Assembly: GCF_020073745.1 (NCBI RefSeq)
Contig: NZ_JAIRAU010000028.1
Coordinates: 124,001 to 188,000 of the forward strand
Direction: 5' to 3'
DNA from: Nannocystis pusilla
GTDB taxonomy: Bacteria > Myxococcota_A > Polyangia > Nannocystales > Nannocystaceae
Length of the DNA stretch: 64,000 bases
The notes below the pieces were generated by a model. That model searched no databases. It worked only from the letters and a program-made list of their open reading frames with translations, and was not told the DNA's origin. This document shows positions 38,929 to 50,360 of the stretch, in pieces; position 1 is the first letter of the stretch, and every line of letters begins with the position of its first letter. The position numbers and the translations under genes are program-made.

Positions 38929-38934
38929 ATCGTA
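38929..38934 (-). promoter_or_regulatory. TACGAT -10-like box
   Basis: TACGAT lies 8 nt before the minus-strand ATG at 38920, in a 55-bp divergent gap. Confidence 0.45.
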
Positions 38935-38963
38935 CACCACGCCCCGGTTGCCTCGCGGCGCGA

Positions 38964-38969
38964 TATCCT
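38964..38969 (+). promoter_or_regulatory. TATCCT -10-like box
   Basis: TATCCT lies 6 nt before the GTG at 38976. Confidence 0.45.
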
Positions 38970-38975
38970 CCCCGC

Positions 38976-40778
<1,803 letters not shown>

Positions 40779-40980
40779 CGCCGGGGCACGCGACCTCGCG
40801 AGAGAAAAGGATCGACGTGCCCGCTCGCCGCACGAGCTAGCGCCACAACTCGGCGCGTGGCCGCGCCGAAACGGCGCCTGAGGGTCGGCCCGACGCGCCG
40901 TTGCATACCCGCTCGCGCCCCGCGGACGGTGACAACGCGGGACGCCCGCGGCACACTCCCCGTCGATCGGACCTGGCAGC

Positions 40981-42198
40981 ATGCCGACCATTCAGGAACT
41001 CGAGGCCCAGATCGCGGCGCTGCGGGCCACCAACGCCGCACTGCAGCAGGCGCACGAGGAGCAGCGACGGCAGCTGACCCAGACCGCCTCGCTGCTGCGG
41101 GCGATCGCCGAGTTCGCGCCGATGGTCCTCTACGCCAAGGACCTCGACGGCCGGTTCACGCTCAGCAACCGCCTGCACGCGACGCTGCTCGGCCGCACGC
41201 CCGATCAGGTGGTCGGCAAGCTCGAGTCCGACCTGCTCGACGCCGACGTCGCCGCCGAGATCCATCAGGTGGTGGACGAGGTCATCCGCACCGGCACGCC
41301 GAGCGTCAGCGAGTTCGCCATCCCGATCGACGACCGCGAGCGCGTGTTCCTCGAGCACATCTTCCCGCTGCGCCGCGCCGACGACCCCGACCGCAACGGT
41401 GACGGCATCGGCGGCGTGGCCATCGACGTCACCGAGCGCAAGCAGGCCGAGGACGCGGTGCGCGTGTTCGAGGCGCTGGTCCACCACTCGCCCGACGGCG
41501 TGCTGGTGCGCCCGAACGTCCCCTGCGAGCCGATGTTCTGCAACCCCGCGCTGCGGCGGATCCTCGCCCTCCCGCCCGACGCCACCGCCGAGGACGCCGC
41601 CGGCCTCATCGTCGACATCGTCCCCGGCACCACCGAGTTCCTGCGGCTCGACGGCGTGCGCGTCGACCTCGAGCTGACGATGTTCGCGATCCCCGGCGCC
41701 GCCGGCGGACGCGGGGCCGCGGCCACGCAGGTCCGCGACGTCACCCGCCTGCGCAACGCGATCCGCGAGCGCGAGCGGCAGGACGAGATCATCCGCCAGC
41801 AACAGGCCGAGCTCATCGCCGAGATGTCGGCCCAGCTGCTGCCGCTCGCGCCCGGCGTGCTGATGCTGCCGCTGGTCGGCTCGCTCGACGAGTCGCGCTC
41901 GCTGCACGTGCGCGAGGCGGTGCTCGACGCCATCGCCCGCCACCAGGCGCGCATCATCATCCTCGACCTCACCGGCCTGCGTGCTGTCGATACCACGCCC
42001 GCCGGTCGCATCATTCAGCTGGTCGAGGCGGTCAAGCTGATCGGCGCCCGCACCGTGCTCACCGGCATCCAGCCGGCCGCCGCCGCCGCGCTGGCCGACC
42101 ACGGCCTGCAGGTCGACGACTCGCTGATGGTCCTCGGCACCCTCAAGGAGGCCGTGTCGGCCACCCTGGCCACGGTCGCCAACAAGCGCTGGCGCTAA
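40981..42198 (+). CDS. RsbR-like PAS/STAS regulator
   Basis: A protein of 405 residues. A coiled-coil start (1-35) is followed by a PAS domain (about 36-155; ITF-like FTLSNRLHATLLGRTP), a second PAS-like domain (about 160-275) and a C-terminal STAS domain (about 285-400; IIILDLTGLRAVDTTPAGRI). The STAS domain is of the RsbR/RsbS stressosome type: the Thr of the DLTG..VDT motif is kept, whereas the second phosphorylation Thr of RsbR is replaced by Ala. It may be part of a stressosome-like relay, but no RsbT-type kinase is near. Its stop is 10 nt from the convergent kinase stop. Confidence 0.85.
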   Translation: MPTIQELEAQIAALRATNAALQQAHEEQRRQLTQTASLLRAIAEFAPMVLYAKDLDGRFTLSNRLHATLLGRTPDQVVGKLESDLLDADVAAEIHQVVDEVIRTGTPSVSEFAIPIDDRERVFLEHIFPLRRADDPDRNGDGIGGVAIDVTERKQAEDAVRVFEALVHHSPDGVLVRPNVPCEPMFCNPALRRILALPPDATAEDAAGLIVDIVPGTTEFLRLDGVRVDLELTMFAIPGAAGGRGAAATQVRDVTRLRNAIRERERQDEIIRQQQAELIAEMSAQLLPLAPGVLMLPLVGSLDESRSLHVREAVLDAIARHQARIIILDLTGLRAVDTTPAGRIIQLVEAVKLIGARTVLTGIQPAAAAALADHGLQVDDSLMVLGTLKEAVSATLATVANKRWR

Positions 42199-42208
42199 AC
42201 GACACGGC

Positions 42209-45208
42209 TCACCGCTCCGCCGCGTCGTCCCGCGCCCGATCGAGCAGCGCCCGCGCCCGCACCAGCGGCGCATGGTCGGGCTCGGCCGTCGATGTGTAGA
42301 TCGCCTCGGCTCGCGCCAACCACTCGATCGCCGCCGCGGATCGCCGCCGCTCGAGCGCGACCTCTCCGAGCGCCGTCATGACCTCCGCCAGGTCGAGGTG
42401 GCGCGGCGGCAGCGACCGCTCGAACGTCGCCAGCGCGGCGTGAAGGTCGCGCTCGGCGGCGTCGAGCTCGCCGAGCCGCACCCGCGCCTGCCCCAGGGCG
42501 AGCGACAGCCGTGCCGCGGCCACGACGTCCGCCCTGTCGTCCGACCCGGCGAGCGCCGCGCGAGCGCTCTCCAGCGGCGCGACGCTCTCGGCCTCGACCC
42601 CTGCGACCCGCAGCGCCCGCGCGTAGAACCGGAGGAGCAGCTGGTGTCGACGGTCGCGCGGATCGTGCTCGTCGAGCGCATCGCGGACGACGGATTGTGC
42701 CTCGCGCATCGCCGGCAAGTCCCCGTCCATCGCCGCCGCGAGCATCGCCCACGACCAATAATTCGCGCCGAATTGCTCGGGCTCCGCGCGCCGCACCTCG
42801 TCCATGCGGCGAAGCGCTGCACCTGCGGCGCCGCTCATCATCTCGGCGTGCGCGAGCGTCAGCGTCGCCACGAACCGGGCCTGCTTGCTCCCCACGCGGC
42901 TCAGGTGCGCGTGAAAGCCCCGCATCCGCTCGAGCGCCTCCTTGGGCCGGCCGAGATCGATCAGCGCGAACGCCAGCATCCCCTCGTACATCGCGCGCTC
43001 GGCCTGACGCGGGCCCATGAACTTCTCCGACAGCTCGACGATCCGGCGCCGAAGCGCCGCCGTCTCCTCGGTCAGGTCGGCGTCGGCCAGCAGCACGGCC
43101 GTGTTGCGGAGCACGTTCAGACCGAGCGGCGTCTCGAGTCTGTCGTGCTGCTCGAGCAGCGCCCTCGCCTCCTCCCACGACTCTCTCGCCTGCTCCGGTT
43201 CACCCCCCTGGAGATGAATCGTCCCGGCGTTGAGGAGGAACTCGGCGTACAGATCGACGTCGCCCTGCACGCGCCGGTTGAACGCGGCGATGAGGGGCAG
43301 CTCTGCGGCGGCCTGCGCCGGCTGCCGCAGCGGGTACGCGAGCAGATATCCCCGGCGCGAGCTCGCCTGCGCCGCGACCGGCACGTGGCCGATCCCGACC
43401 GCCGTCCACAGCGCCTGGTCGAACGCGGCCACCGCCGCCGACCATTCGCCGTCCTGCATGTGCAGCCCCGCCTTGCGGAGATACGCCTCCGCGCGCAGCG
43501 GCTCGTACGCGACCGCCTCGCCGTCGGCCAGGACACCGTCGACGAGCTCCAGCCCGCGCTGGATCTCGGCGACCTGCTCGTGCACCTCCGCCCGCGCGAG
43601 CCCCTCGCGGTGCCGCTGCACCCGCGCCTTGAGCTCCGCGTCGTCGGGCGGCGGGATCACCGACATCAACGCCTCGACGTCCTCGCAGCCGCTCAGCCGC
43701 GGCAGACCGGCGACCGCCCGCCCGAGGTGTTCCAGGCGCGCCGCGTCGGCCGTCGTGAGCGCGTCGACCATCGCATCGAGCGCTGCGCGTCGCTGATCGA
43801 GGCACCCCGTCCGCAGGTCGAACAGCTGCATCGAATGGCGCCCCTCGGCGTGGGCCCGACAGGCCTCGTTGCGCATCTGCACCCAGGCTTCGGCGTATCG
43901 ATCGATCTGCGGCTCGATCACGGCCAGGATCTCGTCGGCGTGCCCCGGATCCAGCGCCCGCAAGGCCGCGCGCACGGATTCGGCGCGGGCCGGCTCCCAG
44001 ATGCCCGCGAGCTCCGCGTGCGCGTCCGGACACTGCTCGACCGCGCCGGCCTGGAACACCGCCGCGCTGGCCGCCCCCGTGATCGCCACGCTCGCGACCA
44101 GCGCGGCGACGCGGCGGTACTTCGCCCGCGGGTCGCGCTCCAGCGCCGCGAGCAGCTCCTCCATCGACCTGAACCGCGCGCTCGGCTCGGGACGCATCCC
44201 GCGCTGGAGCACCTTGAAGACGTACGACGGCACCGGGCTCCGCACCGGCGGCGGCGCGACGTTCCCTCGCAGGACGTCGGCGCGAAGCGCCTCGTACGAG
44301 TGCATGGCGAACGGCGGCGCGCCGTACAGGCTCTGATAGAGCGACACGCAAAAACTGAACTGGTCGCTGGCCGTGGTCGCCACCTCGCCCCGGTGCTGCT
44401 CGGGCGACATGTACGCCGGCGTCCCGAGCACCGTGCCGGTCCTCGTCAGCGAGGACCGCAGGTGCGAGCTCGAGAGCTCGCTCCCGTCGGTCACGCTCGT
44501 CAACCATTCGTCTCGCCCCTCGCCCTCGCTCGCGCGCGCGAGGCCGAAGTCCAGCACCTTGACCGTGCCGTCCTCGGTCATCATCACGTTCTGCGGCTTG
44601 AAGTCGCGATGGACGATCCCCACCCTGTGCGCGGCTGCCAGACCGCGGCCGGCCTGCACGAACGCGGCCGCGATCGCCCGCCACGGGCGCGGCGTCTTCA
44701 ACCAGGCGTCGAGGTCCGAGCCGTCGACGAACTCCATCGCCACGTACACCGTGCTCTCGGTCTGCCCGACGTCGTGCACCGCGACGATGTTGGCGTGGGA
44801 CAGCCGGGCCATCGCCTGCGCCTCGCGGAGGAGCCGCGCCTCGGCGTTCTTCTGCGAGCGCACGATCTCGGCGTGGAGGACCTTGACCGCGATCTTGCGA
44901 TCGAGCTTGTCGTCGTAGCAGGCGTACACGACCCCCATGCCGCCTTGGCCGAGCTGGCGGAGCACGTTGAAGCGCCCGATCATCACGGGCTGGGATCGGC
45001 GAGGGAACAGCGCTCGCTTCAACAACCGCTTGGCGACCGAGTCACTGCCCTCGGCCGGTCCCGGGCGCCCGGCCATCAACGCCGTCGGCGGCTCATCCCA
45101 GTCCTTTCCCGAGGGCTCGGTGGGCGAGCCGGCGCCACGGTCGTCGTCGCCCGCGGATCGGGGCGTGACGCCGATGCCTGGAGGCGTGGAGCCGGGCTCG
45201 AGTGTCAT
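42209..45208 (-). CDS. transmembrane Ser/Thr protein kinase with helical sensor region
   Basis: A protein of 999 residues. The kinase domain (about 78-355) has GQGGMG, Lys109, HRDFKPQN (HRD 200-202), DFG 220-222 and GTPAYMSPEQ. A single membrane helix is at about 367-388. The outer region contains CLDQRRAALDAMVDAL, also found in the kinases at 30767 and 61197, followed by TPR-like helical repeats (for example LARAEVHEQVAEIQRGLELV, ERDLHAALATFERSLP). The open frame runs further upstream, but ATG 45208 with GGAGG nearby is the best start. It probably senses an extracytoplasmic signal. Confidence 0.92.
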   Translation of the reverse strand: MTLEPGSTPPGIGVTPRSAGDDDRGAGSPTEPSGKDWDEPPTALMAGRPGPAEGSDSVAKRLLKRALFPRRSQPVMIGRFNVLRQLGQGGMGVVYACYDDKLDRKIAVKVLHAEIVRSQKNAEARLLREAQAMARLSHANIVAVHDVGQTESTVYVAMEFVDGSDLDAWLKTPRPWRAIAAAFVQAGRGLAAAHRVGIVHRDFKPQNVMMTEDGTVKVLDFGLARASEGEGRDEWLTSVTDGSELSSSHLRSSLTRTGTVLGTPAYMSPEQHRGEVATTASDQFSFCVSLYQSLYGAPPFAMHSYEALRADVLRGNVAPPPVRSPVPSYVFKVLQRGMRPEPSARFRSMEELLAALERDPRAKYRRVAALVASVAITGAASAAVFQAGAVEQCPDAHAELAGIWEPARAESVRAALRALDPGHADEILAVIEPQIDRYAEAWVQMRNEACRAHAEGRHSMQLFDLRTGCLDQRRAALDAMVDALTTADAARLEHLGRAVAGLPRLSGCEDVEALMSVIPPPDDAELKARVQRHREGLARAEVHEQVAEIQRGLELVDGVLADGEAVAYEPLRAEAYLRKAGLHMQDGEWSAAVAAFDQALWTAVGIGHVPVAAQASSRRGYLLAYPLRQPAQAAAELPLIAAFNRRVQGDVDLYAEFLLNAGTIHLQGGEPEQARESWEEARALLEQHDRLETPLGLNVLRNTAVLLADADLTEETAALRRRIVELSEKFMGPRQAERAMYEGMLAFALIDLGRPKEALERMRGFHAHLSRVGSKQARFVATLTLAHAEMMSGAAGAALRRMDEVRRAEPEQFGANYWSWAMLAAAMDGDLPAMREAQSVVRDALDEHDPRDRRHQLLLRFYARALRVAGVEAESVAPLESARAALAGSDDRADVVAAARLSLALGQARVRLGELDAAERDLHAALATFERSLPPRHLDLAEVMTALGEVALERRRSAAAIEWLARAEAIYTSTAEPDHAPLVRARALLDRARDDAAER

Positions 45209-45473
45209 GTGCCTCCACTCTCCGTAGCCTGAGCCCGGGCATGACTTCAATCCTCGCGGCCTGCGAGTTCTTTTTCGCTCGACATGAGCCGCCCTGCCCT
45301 CGGAAGCGCTGCGCGCCTCATCGTGCGGTTTTGCACTCGCCGGGCATGACGTCCGTCTCGTGTCCGGAGGAATTGTTGCAGCTCGCCGGGACACTTGCCG
45401 GGTAGCAAGACGCTCCGGGGCGACGCTCGACCCGAGCTCCACGCACCGCACCAACCTTGATTGAAGATCGACC

Positions 45474-46697
45474 ATGCGGACAATCACCAGGACCTCGCTC
45501 GCCATCCCCACCGTACTCGCGCTCCACACCGCCGCCTGCGGTGACCTTGCTGCCGACTCCGACGGCTTCGCGAGCGCGGACGCCGTCGATTTTCGCGACA
45601 CCAGCGACGAAGCCGACTATGAATGCCCCGGCGACATTCGTTGCCTCGGGAACTCGCCCTGGGTCGGCGACTACGCCTTCTCCAACTTCCCCCGCTTCGC
45701 CGACACCCCCAAGCCCGACCCCTACGCCGGCGTCACCTTCGAGATGACCGGCGCCACCAAGATCATCGACGACGTGGAGGAGGAGGTCACGCTCCAGGTC
45801 ACCGACGAGGGGCGCTTGACGGCGGTGCGAACGGTCAACCAGCAGGAGGTGAGCGTCGAGGGTACGGTCTTCACGTTCATTGTCCAGCCCACGGGCGGGG
45901 GCCCTTCCACCACCGTGGAGCTCGCGATCAAGACCGAGACGACGCCGAGCGCGGGCACCTACTTCGACATGCCGCGATACACGGTCTTCACCGACGTCAC
46001 CCCGGCCGACACGGACACCTTCCCTGAAGATTCGGAGCGCCCGGGCTGGTATCACGTCTGTCCCCAGGCCGACGGCACGAACAAGGCGATCGTGCTCAAG
46101 AACGTGCGCCTCCGTTACTCCAAGCAACTGGCCGAGCTGGTCAGCGACGATCAGAGCGTGGTGCTGGCCTGCGAGCGACAGGCGCTCGCCAAGGGCGCCA
46201 CCAACCTGGAGGTCCTGCCGAACTCGGGGTGGAACGTCGTGACCGGCAGCGGCATCGTGAACCGGCATTACGGTCGCGACAATTACAACGCCCTGATCAA
46301 CGCGTACCGGGCGTACTACTCCGGCGACGCGCGGACGGTCCAGGGGACGCAGGTCTTCTTCAGGGACCTGGCCCACAACCCGCCGATGTTCGACCAACTC
46401 GACCCGAGCTACCTGCCGCCGGCCCCGATCGTCGGGTCCTACAACTTCGTCCTCGAGTCGGTCTACAGCACCTCCGGCGCCTCCTGCAAATCGTACACCT
46501 CCGCCTTCCCCGAAGGCGTACACCGCAACCCCACCTATTCGCCGCCCGGCCTGGTGTTCGCCGAGCCGACCTACGAGGCCTGGGACGACCTGAACAACTG
46601 CGACGACAACACCTACGACCTCGACGATCACGGCGAGGTCGCCTCGTACGTGATCGAGTTCGTCAACCCGTTCGGCGGCGGCGGCTCCTCGAGCTAG
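45474..46697 (+). CDS. secreted lipoprotein of unknown family
   Basis: A protein of 407 residues with a signal peptide ending in HTAAC. The N-terminal half is beta-rich (TLQVTDEGRLTAVRTVNQ, GTVFTFIVQPTGGG); the middle holds VLACERQALAKGATNLEV and NALINAYRAYYSGD, faintly like the ADYC domain of myxobacterial secreted proteins but without its key residues. The end is Gly/Ser-rich. The gene is slightly less GC-rich than neighbours. Function unknown. Confidence 0.75.
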   Translation: MRTITRTSLAIPTVLALHTAACGDLAADSDGFASADAVDFRDTSDEADYECPGDIRCLGNSPWVGDYAFSNFPRFADTPKPDPYAGVTFEMTGATKIIDDVEEEVTLQVTDEGRLTAVRTVNQQEVSVEGTVFTFIVQPTGGGPSTTVELAIKTETTPSAGTYFDMPRYTVFTDVTPADTDTFPEDSERPGWYHVCPQADGTNKAIVLKNVRLRYSKQLAELVSDDQSVVLACERQALAKGATNLEVLPNSGWNVVTGSGIVNRHYGRDNYNALINAYRAYYSGDARTVQGTQVFFRDLAHNPPMFDQLDPSYLPPAPIVGSYNFVLESVYSTSGASCKSYTSAFPEGVHRNPTYSPPGLVFAEPTYEAWDDLNNCDDNTYDLDDHGEVASYVIEFVNPFGGGGSSS

Positions 46698-46781
46698 CCG
46701 GCGCCGCGCAAGACCGCACGGGCCGGTTCAGGTGCGACCGAGCGCGTGGGCGCCGTCGCGCGAGCCGGCGCCGGAGCACGT

Positions 46782-47198
46782 CTAGCGCGCGGCCCAGAAC
46801 TCGTACTCGACCAGCTGGTTGTCGAACGCCAGCGCCTCGACCACCCGCAGCGTGCCCGCGGTCGGCTTGATGCGCTCGGCCGCCAGGAACTCGGCCATCA
46901 CCGCGAAGATGGCGGGGAACGAGTCGCGCGGGACCTCGCGCGTGAACGTGTACTCGACGCGGACGATGTCGCCGACGCCGTAGCCGGCCTCGGCGAGCAG
47001 ACCCGGGATTTGCTGCAGGATGAATCGCGTCTGCGCGACCGCGTCGCCGGGGAACTGGATCGTGCCACCGGCATCGTGCGCGCCGATCCCCGACGCCAGG
47101 TACAGATCGCTGAAGTTCTTCAGGCTCAGCCCCCAGCTGAACAGCCGGCTGTAATCAGGGCCGTGGGCGTACGGATACGCGGTCTTTTGCAGCGCCAT
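46782..47198 (-). CDS. RidA-family protein
   Basis: A protein of 138 residues with the YjgF/RidA fold: YSRLFSWGLSLKNFSDLYLASGIG, AVAQTRFILQQIPGLLAEAGYGVGDIVRVEYTFT, and LVEYEFWA. RidA proteins deaminate reactive enamine/imine intermediates. The catalytic Arg motif seen in classical RidA is not obvious, so it may be one of the Rid subfamilies without deaminase activity. Two 10-bp palindromes lie about 130-160 nt upstream. Confidence 0.85.
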   Translation of the reverse strand: MALQKTAYPYAHGPDYSRLFSWGLSLKNFSDLYLASGIGAHDAGGTIQFPGDAVAQTRFILQQIPGLLAEAGYGVGDIVRVEYTFTREVPRDSFPAIFAVMAEFLAAERIKPTAGTLRVVEALAFDNQLVEYEFWAAR

Positions 47199-47326
47199 GA
47201 GGTCTCGTCCCCGCGACGGGGGATCGGGCCCTTGATAGCAAGAACACCGCGAGGAACATAGTCCCCATCGGTGCCGGTGCCGAAGCACGAATCGCTGCAC
47301 CGACATCGTCGCACGTCGGCGCCAAT

Positions 47327-47359
47327 GACAGCTGTCCGCCGGCGACAATGACAGCTGTC
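47327..47359. promoter_or_regulatory. paired palindromes, operator-like
   Basis: GACAGCTGTC occurs at 47327-47336 and again at 47350-47359, in identical 17-bp contexts (CAATGACAGCTGTCCGC), 23 bp apart. They lie upstream of ridA and just beyond the 3' end of the lipoprotein gene at 47367. Confidence 0.5.
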
Positions 47360-47366
47360 CGCGATC

Positions 47367-48680
47367 TCAGTTCGCGCCGCTCGCGACCCAATTGATCAGG
47401 GTGCACTTCTCCGCGTCGCTCAGCGAGCCCCCGAGCGGCATCGTCGCACCGCCGCCGCCCGCCACGTTATTCTGCTGTCCGAGGATCTTGTACAGCAAAT
47501 AACTGTCGGCGACATTGCTGGCAGTCACGCGGGCCATGTCGGCGTTCGTCGCGTCGACCCCGACGGTGTTGCTCTTCAGGGTCGCGGCGCTGGTCATCGT
47601 CAGGCCGCCGGAGCCGCCCGCGTGGCAGCCGCACTTCGGCTGCACCACCGTCGTCCACACCTGCTCGGCCGTGACCGCCTCCGGGGCGCAATCGGGCACC
47701 ACCAGCTCGACGCCGCCGCAGGTGCCGGCCTCGCAGCTGCCGCTCTGACAGTCGTCGTCGACCGTGCACCCCTGTCCTTCGGGACAGCCGCCGCAGGTCG
47801 GGCCGCCGCAGTCGAGGCCGGTCTCGCCGTCGTTCTTCAGCCCGTCGTCGCAGGTCGCCGCCGCGCAGCTGTTGCGGCAGGCGTCGAGGTCGTCGTCGTT
47901 GCCGTCGTCGCACTGCTCGACGCCCTGGTGGATCACCCCGTCGCCGCAGGTCGCCGTCACGCAGTCGTTGCGGCAGTCGTCGCCGTCGTCGTCGTCGCCG
48001 TCGTCGCACTGCTCGACGCCCTGATGCAGGCTCCCGTCGCCGCACACCGCGATCGCGCAGCTGTTGGTGCAGTCGTCGCCGTCGTCGTCGTTGGCGTCGT
48101 CGCAGCCCTCGCTGGCCTGCGTCACGCCGTCGCCGCAGAACTCGACCAGGCACAGCGCGGTGCAGCCGTCGTCGTCCTGGTCGTTGCCGTCGTCGCACAG
48201 CTCACCGGGGCCGACGTGGCCGTCGCCGCAGAACGGCAGCTGGCAGGTGCCGAGGCACAGGTCGTTGTCGTCGGTGTTGCCGTCGTCGCACGCCTCGACG
48301 CCCTCGAAGACGATCCCGTCGCCGCACACCGCCAGCTGGCAGGCGTTGCAGGCGTCAGCCGGATCGGCGTTGCCGTCGTCGCACGCCTCGCCCGGGTCGA
48401 GCAACCCGTCGCCGCACACTCCCCCCGGGGTCGTGGGATACGGCGGCTCCGTGGTCGGCTCGACGGTCGTCGCCGTGGTCGTCGTCGCCGTGGTCGGATC
48501 GACGGTGACCGAGCCGACGGTCGTCGTCGGATCGAGCGTCGTGTCGGTCGCTGCGGTCGTGTCGTCGCCGCCGGTCGACGTGTCCGTGTCGCTCTCCGTC
48601 GCGAGCGCGGGGCCGACCGGACCACAACCGGCGGCGAACAGGGGCAGCGTGACGGACAGCGCGAACAGGGCACGAATCAT
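47367..48680 (-). CDS. lipoprotein with DUF4215 Cys-rich repeats and cytochrome-like end
   Basis: A protein of 437 residues with a signal peptide, FAAGC lipobox and Thr-rich linker. About seven repeats of the DUF4215 type (CGDG, then EACDDGN/EQCDDGN, then C) fill residues about 85-310. The C-terminal 110 residues (VVQPKCGCHAGGSGGLTM, then a final TMPLGG and LINWVASGA) resemble planctomycete-type cytochrome c domains, but the heme motif reads CGCH rather than CxxCH. Two further lipoproteins with the same end lie at 58506 and 59338. Surface location likely. Confidence 0.85.
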   Translation of the reverse strand: MIRALFALSVTLPLFAAGCGPVGPALATESDTDTSTGGDDTTAATDTTLDPTTTVGSVTVDPTTATTTTATTVEPTTEPPYPTTPGGVCGDGLLDPGEACDDGNADPADACNACQLAVCGDGIVFEGVEACDDGNTDDNDLCLGTCQLPFCGDGHVGPGELCDDGNDQDDDGCTALCLVEFCGDGVTQASEGCDDANDDDGDDCTNSCAIAVCGDGSLHQGVEQCDDGDDDDGDDCRNDCVTATCGDGVIHQGVEQCDDGNDDDLDACRNSCAAATCDDGLKNDGETGLDCGGPTCGGCPEGQGCTVDDDCQSGSCEAGTCGGVELVVPDCAPEAVTAEQVWTTVVQPKCGCHAGGSGGLTMTSAATLKSNTVGVDATNADMARVTASNVADSYLLYKILGQQNNVAGGGGATMPLGGSLSDAEKCTLINWVASGAN

Positions 48681-49144
48681 GACGAAGCTCTCCGGAAACC
48701 GCGGCGAGGATGCCCGGCCGCGCGAGAGCCGCCAAGCCGGAAATCGCGCCCCCATCGGCCGACCTGCACGCGATCCCGCGCCCCGAAATCCACGCCCCCG
48801 CAATTGTGCAGAGTGCGATCCTATGGTCATTCACGCCCGCGAGCGAATCCTCGTCGCCGCGACGCGAACGGCCCCCGCCATGTCTCCCGGGCCCGATCCG
48901 CGCGCTCGCGCTCGCGCTCGCGCTCGCGGCCTGCCTTCTCCGGCCCTCGGATCCACCGCCACGCGCACGCACCGCCCGCCCCCGCGACGGCCACCAGCAG
49001 CGCTGGATCTGCCGCAGCGCCGTTAATTCGCCGCCGCGTCGTCGCCGGGGTCGGTCGTCCGCGCGTGACCTCCGGGCCGAGAATGCACGCCCGCGGGGAC
49101 CCCCGCTTGCAAGCGCTTGGCTCCTGGGCGTACCGTGATTCTTG
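48681..49144. other. divergent intergenic region with short tandem repeat
   Basis: 464 bp without a supported gene. A CGCTCG hexamer is repeated between about 48901 and 48928. The promoter of the gene at 49145 lies at the right end. Confidence 0.45.
49107..49136 (+). promoter_or_regulatory. promoter of the VWA lipoprotein gene
   Basis: TTGCAA at 49107-49112, an 18-bp spacer and TACCGT at 49131-49136, 8 nt before ATG 49145. Confidence 0.55.
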
Positions 49145-50248
49145 ATGCGCGCCCTCGCCCTGACCCTCGTCACGCCGCTCTGCCTGCTCGCTGCCTGCAG
49201 CGACGACGGCGGCGGAGGCAACAATTCGAGCGAGACGATGACGCCGGGCTCGCTCAGCAATCTGACGCTGCCGGGCGACACCACCGGCACCGGCACCGAG
49301 TCGACCGCCACCCCGACCAGCACCGACGCGAGCACCGACGCGAACACCAGCGAGCCGGTCACCAGCAGCGCCGACAGCGGCCCGAACCCGAAGTTCGACA
49401 TCGGCTCGCCGCCCGACGGCGGCCTGCCCCAGCCCGACACGGGCTGCAAAAAGGTCGATTTGCTGTTCGTCATCGACAATAGCGGCAGCATGGCCGACGA
49501 GCAGATCAACCTCGTCAACAGCTTCCCCGACTTCGTGTCCGAGATGCAGACCCAGCTGAGCAACACCGACAGCTATCACGTCGGCGTGGTCAGCAGCGAC
49601 GGCAACAACTACAACGGCGCCGGCTGCCAGATGCACGGCGGCCTCATCAACCGCACCGGCGGCGCCAACTCGAGCAACGCCACGTGCACGCCCTACGCCG
49701 GCGGCAAGAACTGGATGAGCGAGGCCGACGACCTCCAGACCAAGTTCGCCTGCGCCGGCCAGGTCGGCACCGGCGGCGACGGCAACGAGCAGCCGATGTA
49801 CGCCATGCTGCAGGCGGTGCAGCCGCAGCACAACGCGCCCGGCGCCTGCAACGACGGCTTCATCCGCGAGGACGCGCTGCTGGTCGTCGTCCTCATCACC
49901 GACGAGGAGGACGACCACGAGGTCCAGGCCTGCCAGCAATTGCCGCAGTCGGGCTCGCCCGGCGAGCCCGGCGATTGGTACACCGGCCTGGTCGCCGCCA
50001 AGGGCGACGTCGAGACCAACATCGTCGTGCTGTCGCTGATCGGTCCCACCAATCCGATGTGCCCCGCGCTCGACAAGTGCAACGGCGGCATCACCGGCGC
50101 CGAGCTGTCGCCGCGGATCGTCCAATTCACCGAGCAGTTCACCAACGGCTTCATCGGCCAGATCTGCGCGCCCTCCTACAAGCAATTCTTCTCGGAGGCG
50201 ATCGGCCTGATCGACGAGGCCTGCGAGAACTTCATGCCGCCGGGCTGA
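49145..50248 (+). CDS. von Willebrand factor A lipoprotein
   Basis: A protein of 367 residues with signal peptide and LLAAC lipobox, an Asn/Thr/Ser-rich linker (about 19-85), then a VWA-like domain. The MIDAS start is DLLFVIDNSGSMADEQ, intact; a later ITDEEDDHE fits the third metal-contacting loop. Cys pairs (CKKVD, CQMHGG, CTPYAGG, CAGQ) suggest disulfides. Proteins of this type bind ligands or surfaces; the partner is unknown. An upstream TTG (49142) is not preferred. Confidence 0.85.
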   Translation: MRALALTLVTPLCLLAACSDDGGGGNNSSETMTPGSLSNLTLPGDTTGTGTESTATPTSTDASTDANTSEPVTSSADSGPNPKFDIGSPPDGGLPQPDTGCKKVDLLFVIDNSGSMADEQINLVNSFPDFVSEMQTQLSNTDSYHVGVVSSDGNNYNGAGCQMHGGLINRTGGANSSNATCTPYAGGKNWMSEADDLQTKFACAGQVGTGGDGNEQPMYAMLQAVQPQHNAPGACNDGFIREDALLVVVLITDEEDDHEVQACQQLPQSGSPGEPGDWYTGLVAAKGDVETNIVVLSLIGPTNPMCPALDKCNGGITGAELSPRIVQFTEQFTNGFIGQICAPSYKQFFSEAIGLIDEACENFMPPG

Positions 50249-50344
50249 GGCCCCCACCCGCCCCGCGAGCGCCGCCGTCTCCGCCGCGCGCGGGACGCCG
50301 GACGGCCGTGACTTCGCGCCCGTCACCTTTTTCGCCCCGGCCCG

Positions 50345-50350
50345 TACCCT
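50345..50350 (+). promoter_or_regulatory. TACCCT -10-like box of the second ECF operon
   Basis: TACCCT lies 10 nt before ATG 50361. Confidence 0.4.
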
Positions 50351-50360
50351 GGGGACAGAC

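Noticed and set aside
45474..46697. ADYC-domain assignment
   Set aside because: Only a faint resemblance (RAYYSGD); the defining residues are missing.
47771..47798. CCTGTCCTTCGGGACAG palindrome in the DUF4215 gene
   Set aside because: It lies in coding sequence for a CPEGQGC-type stretch and stands alone; no array.
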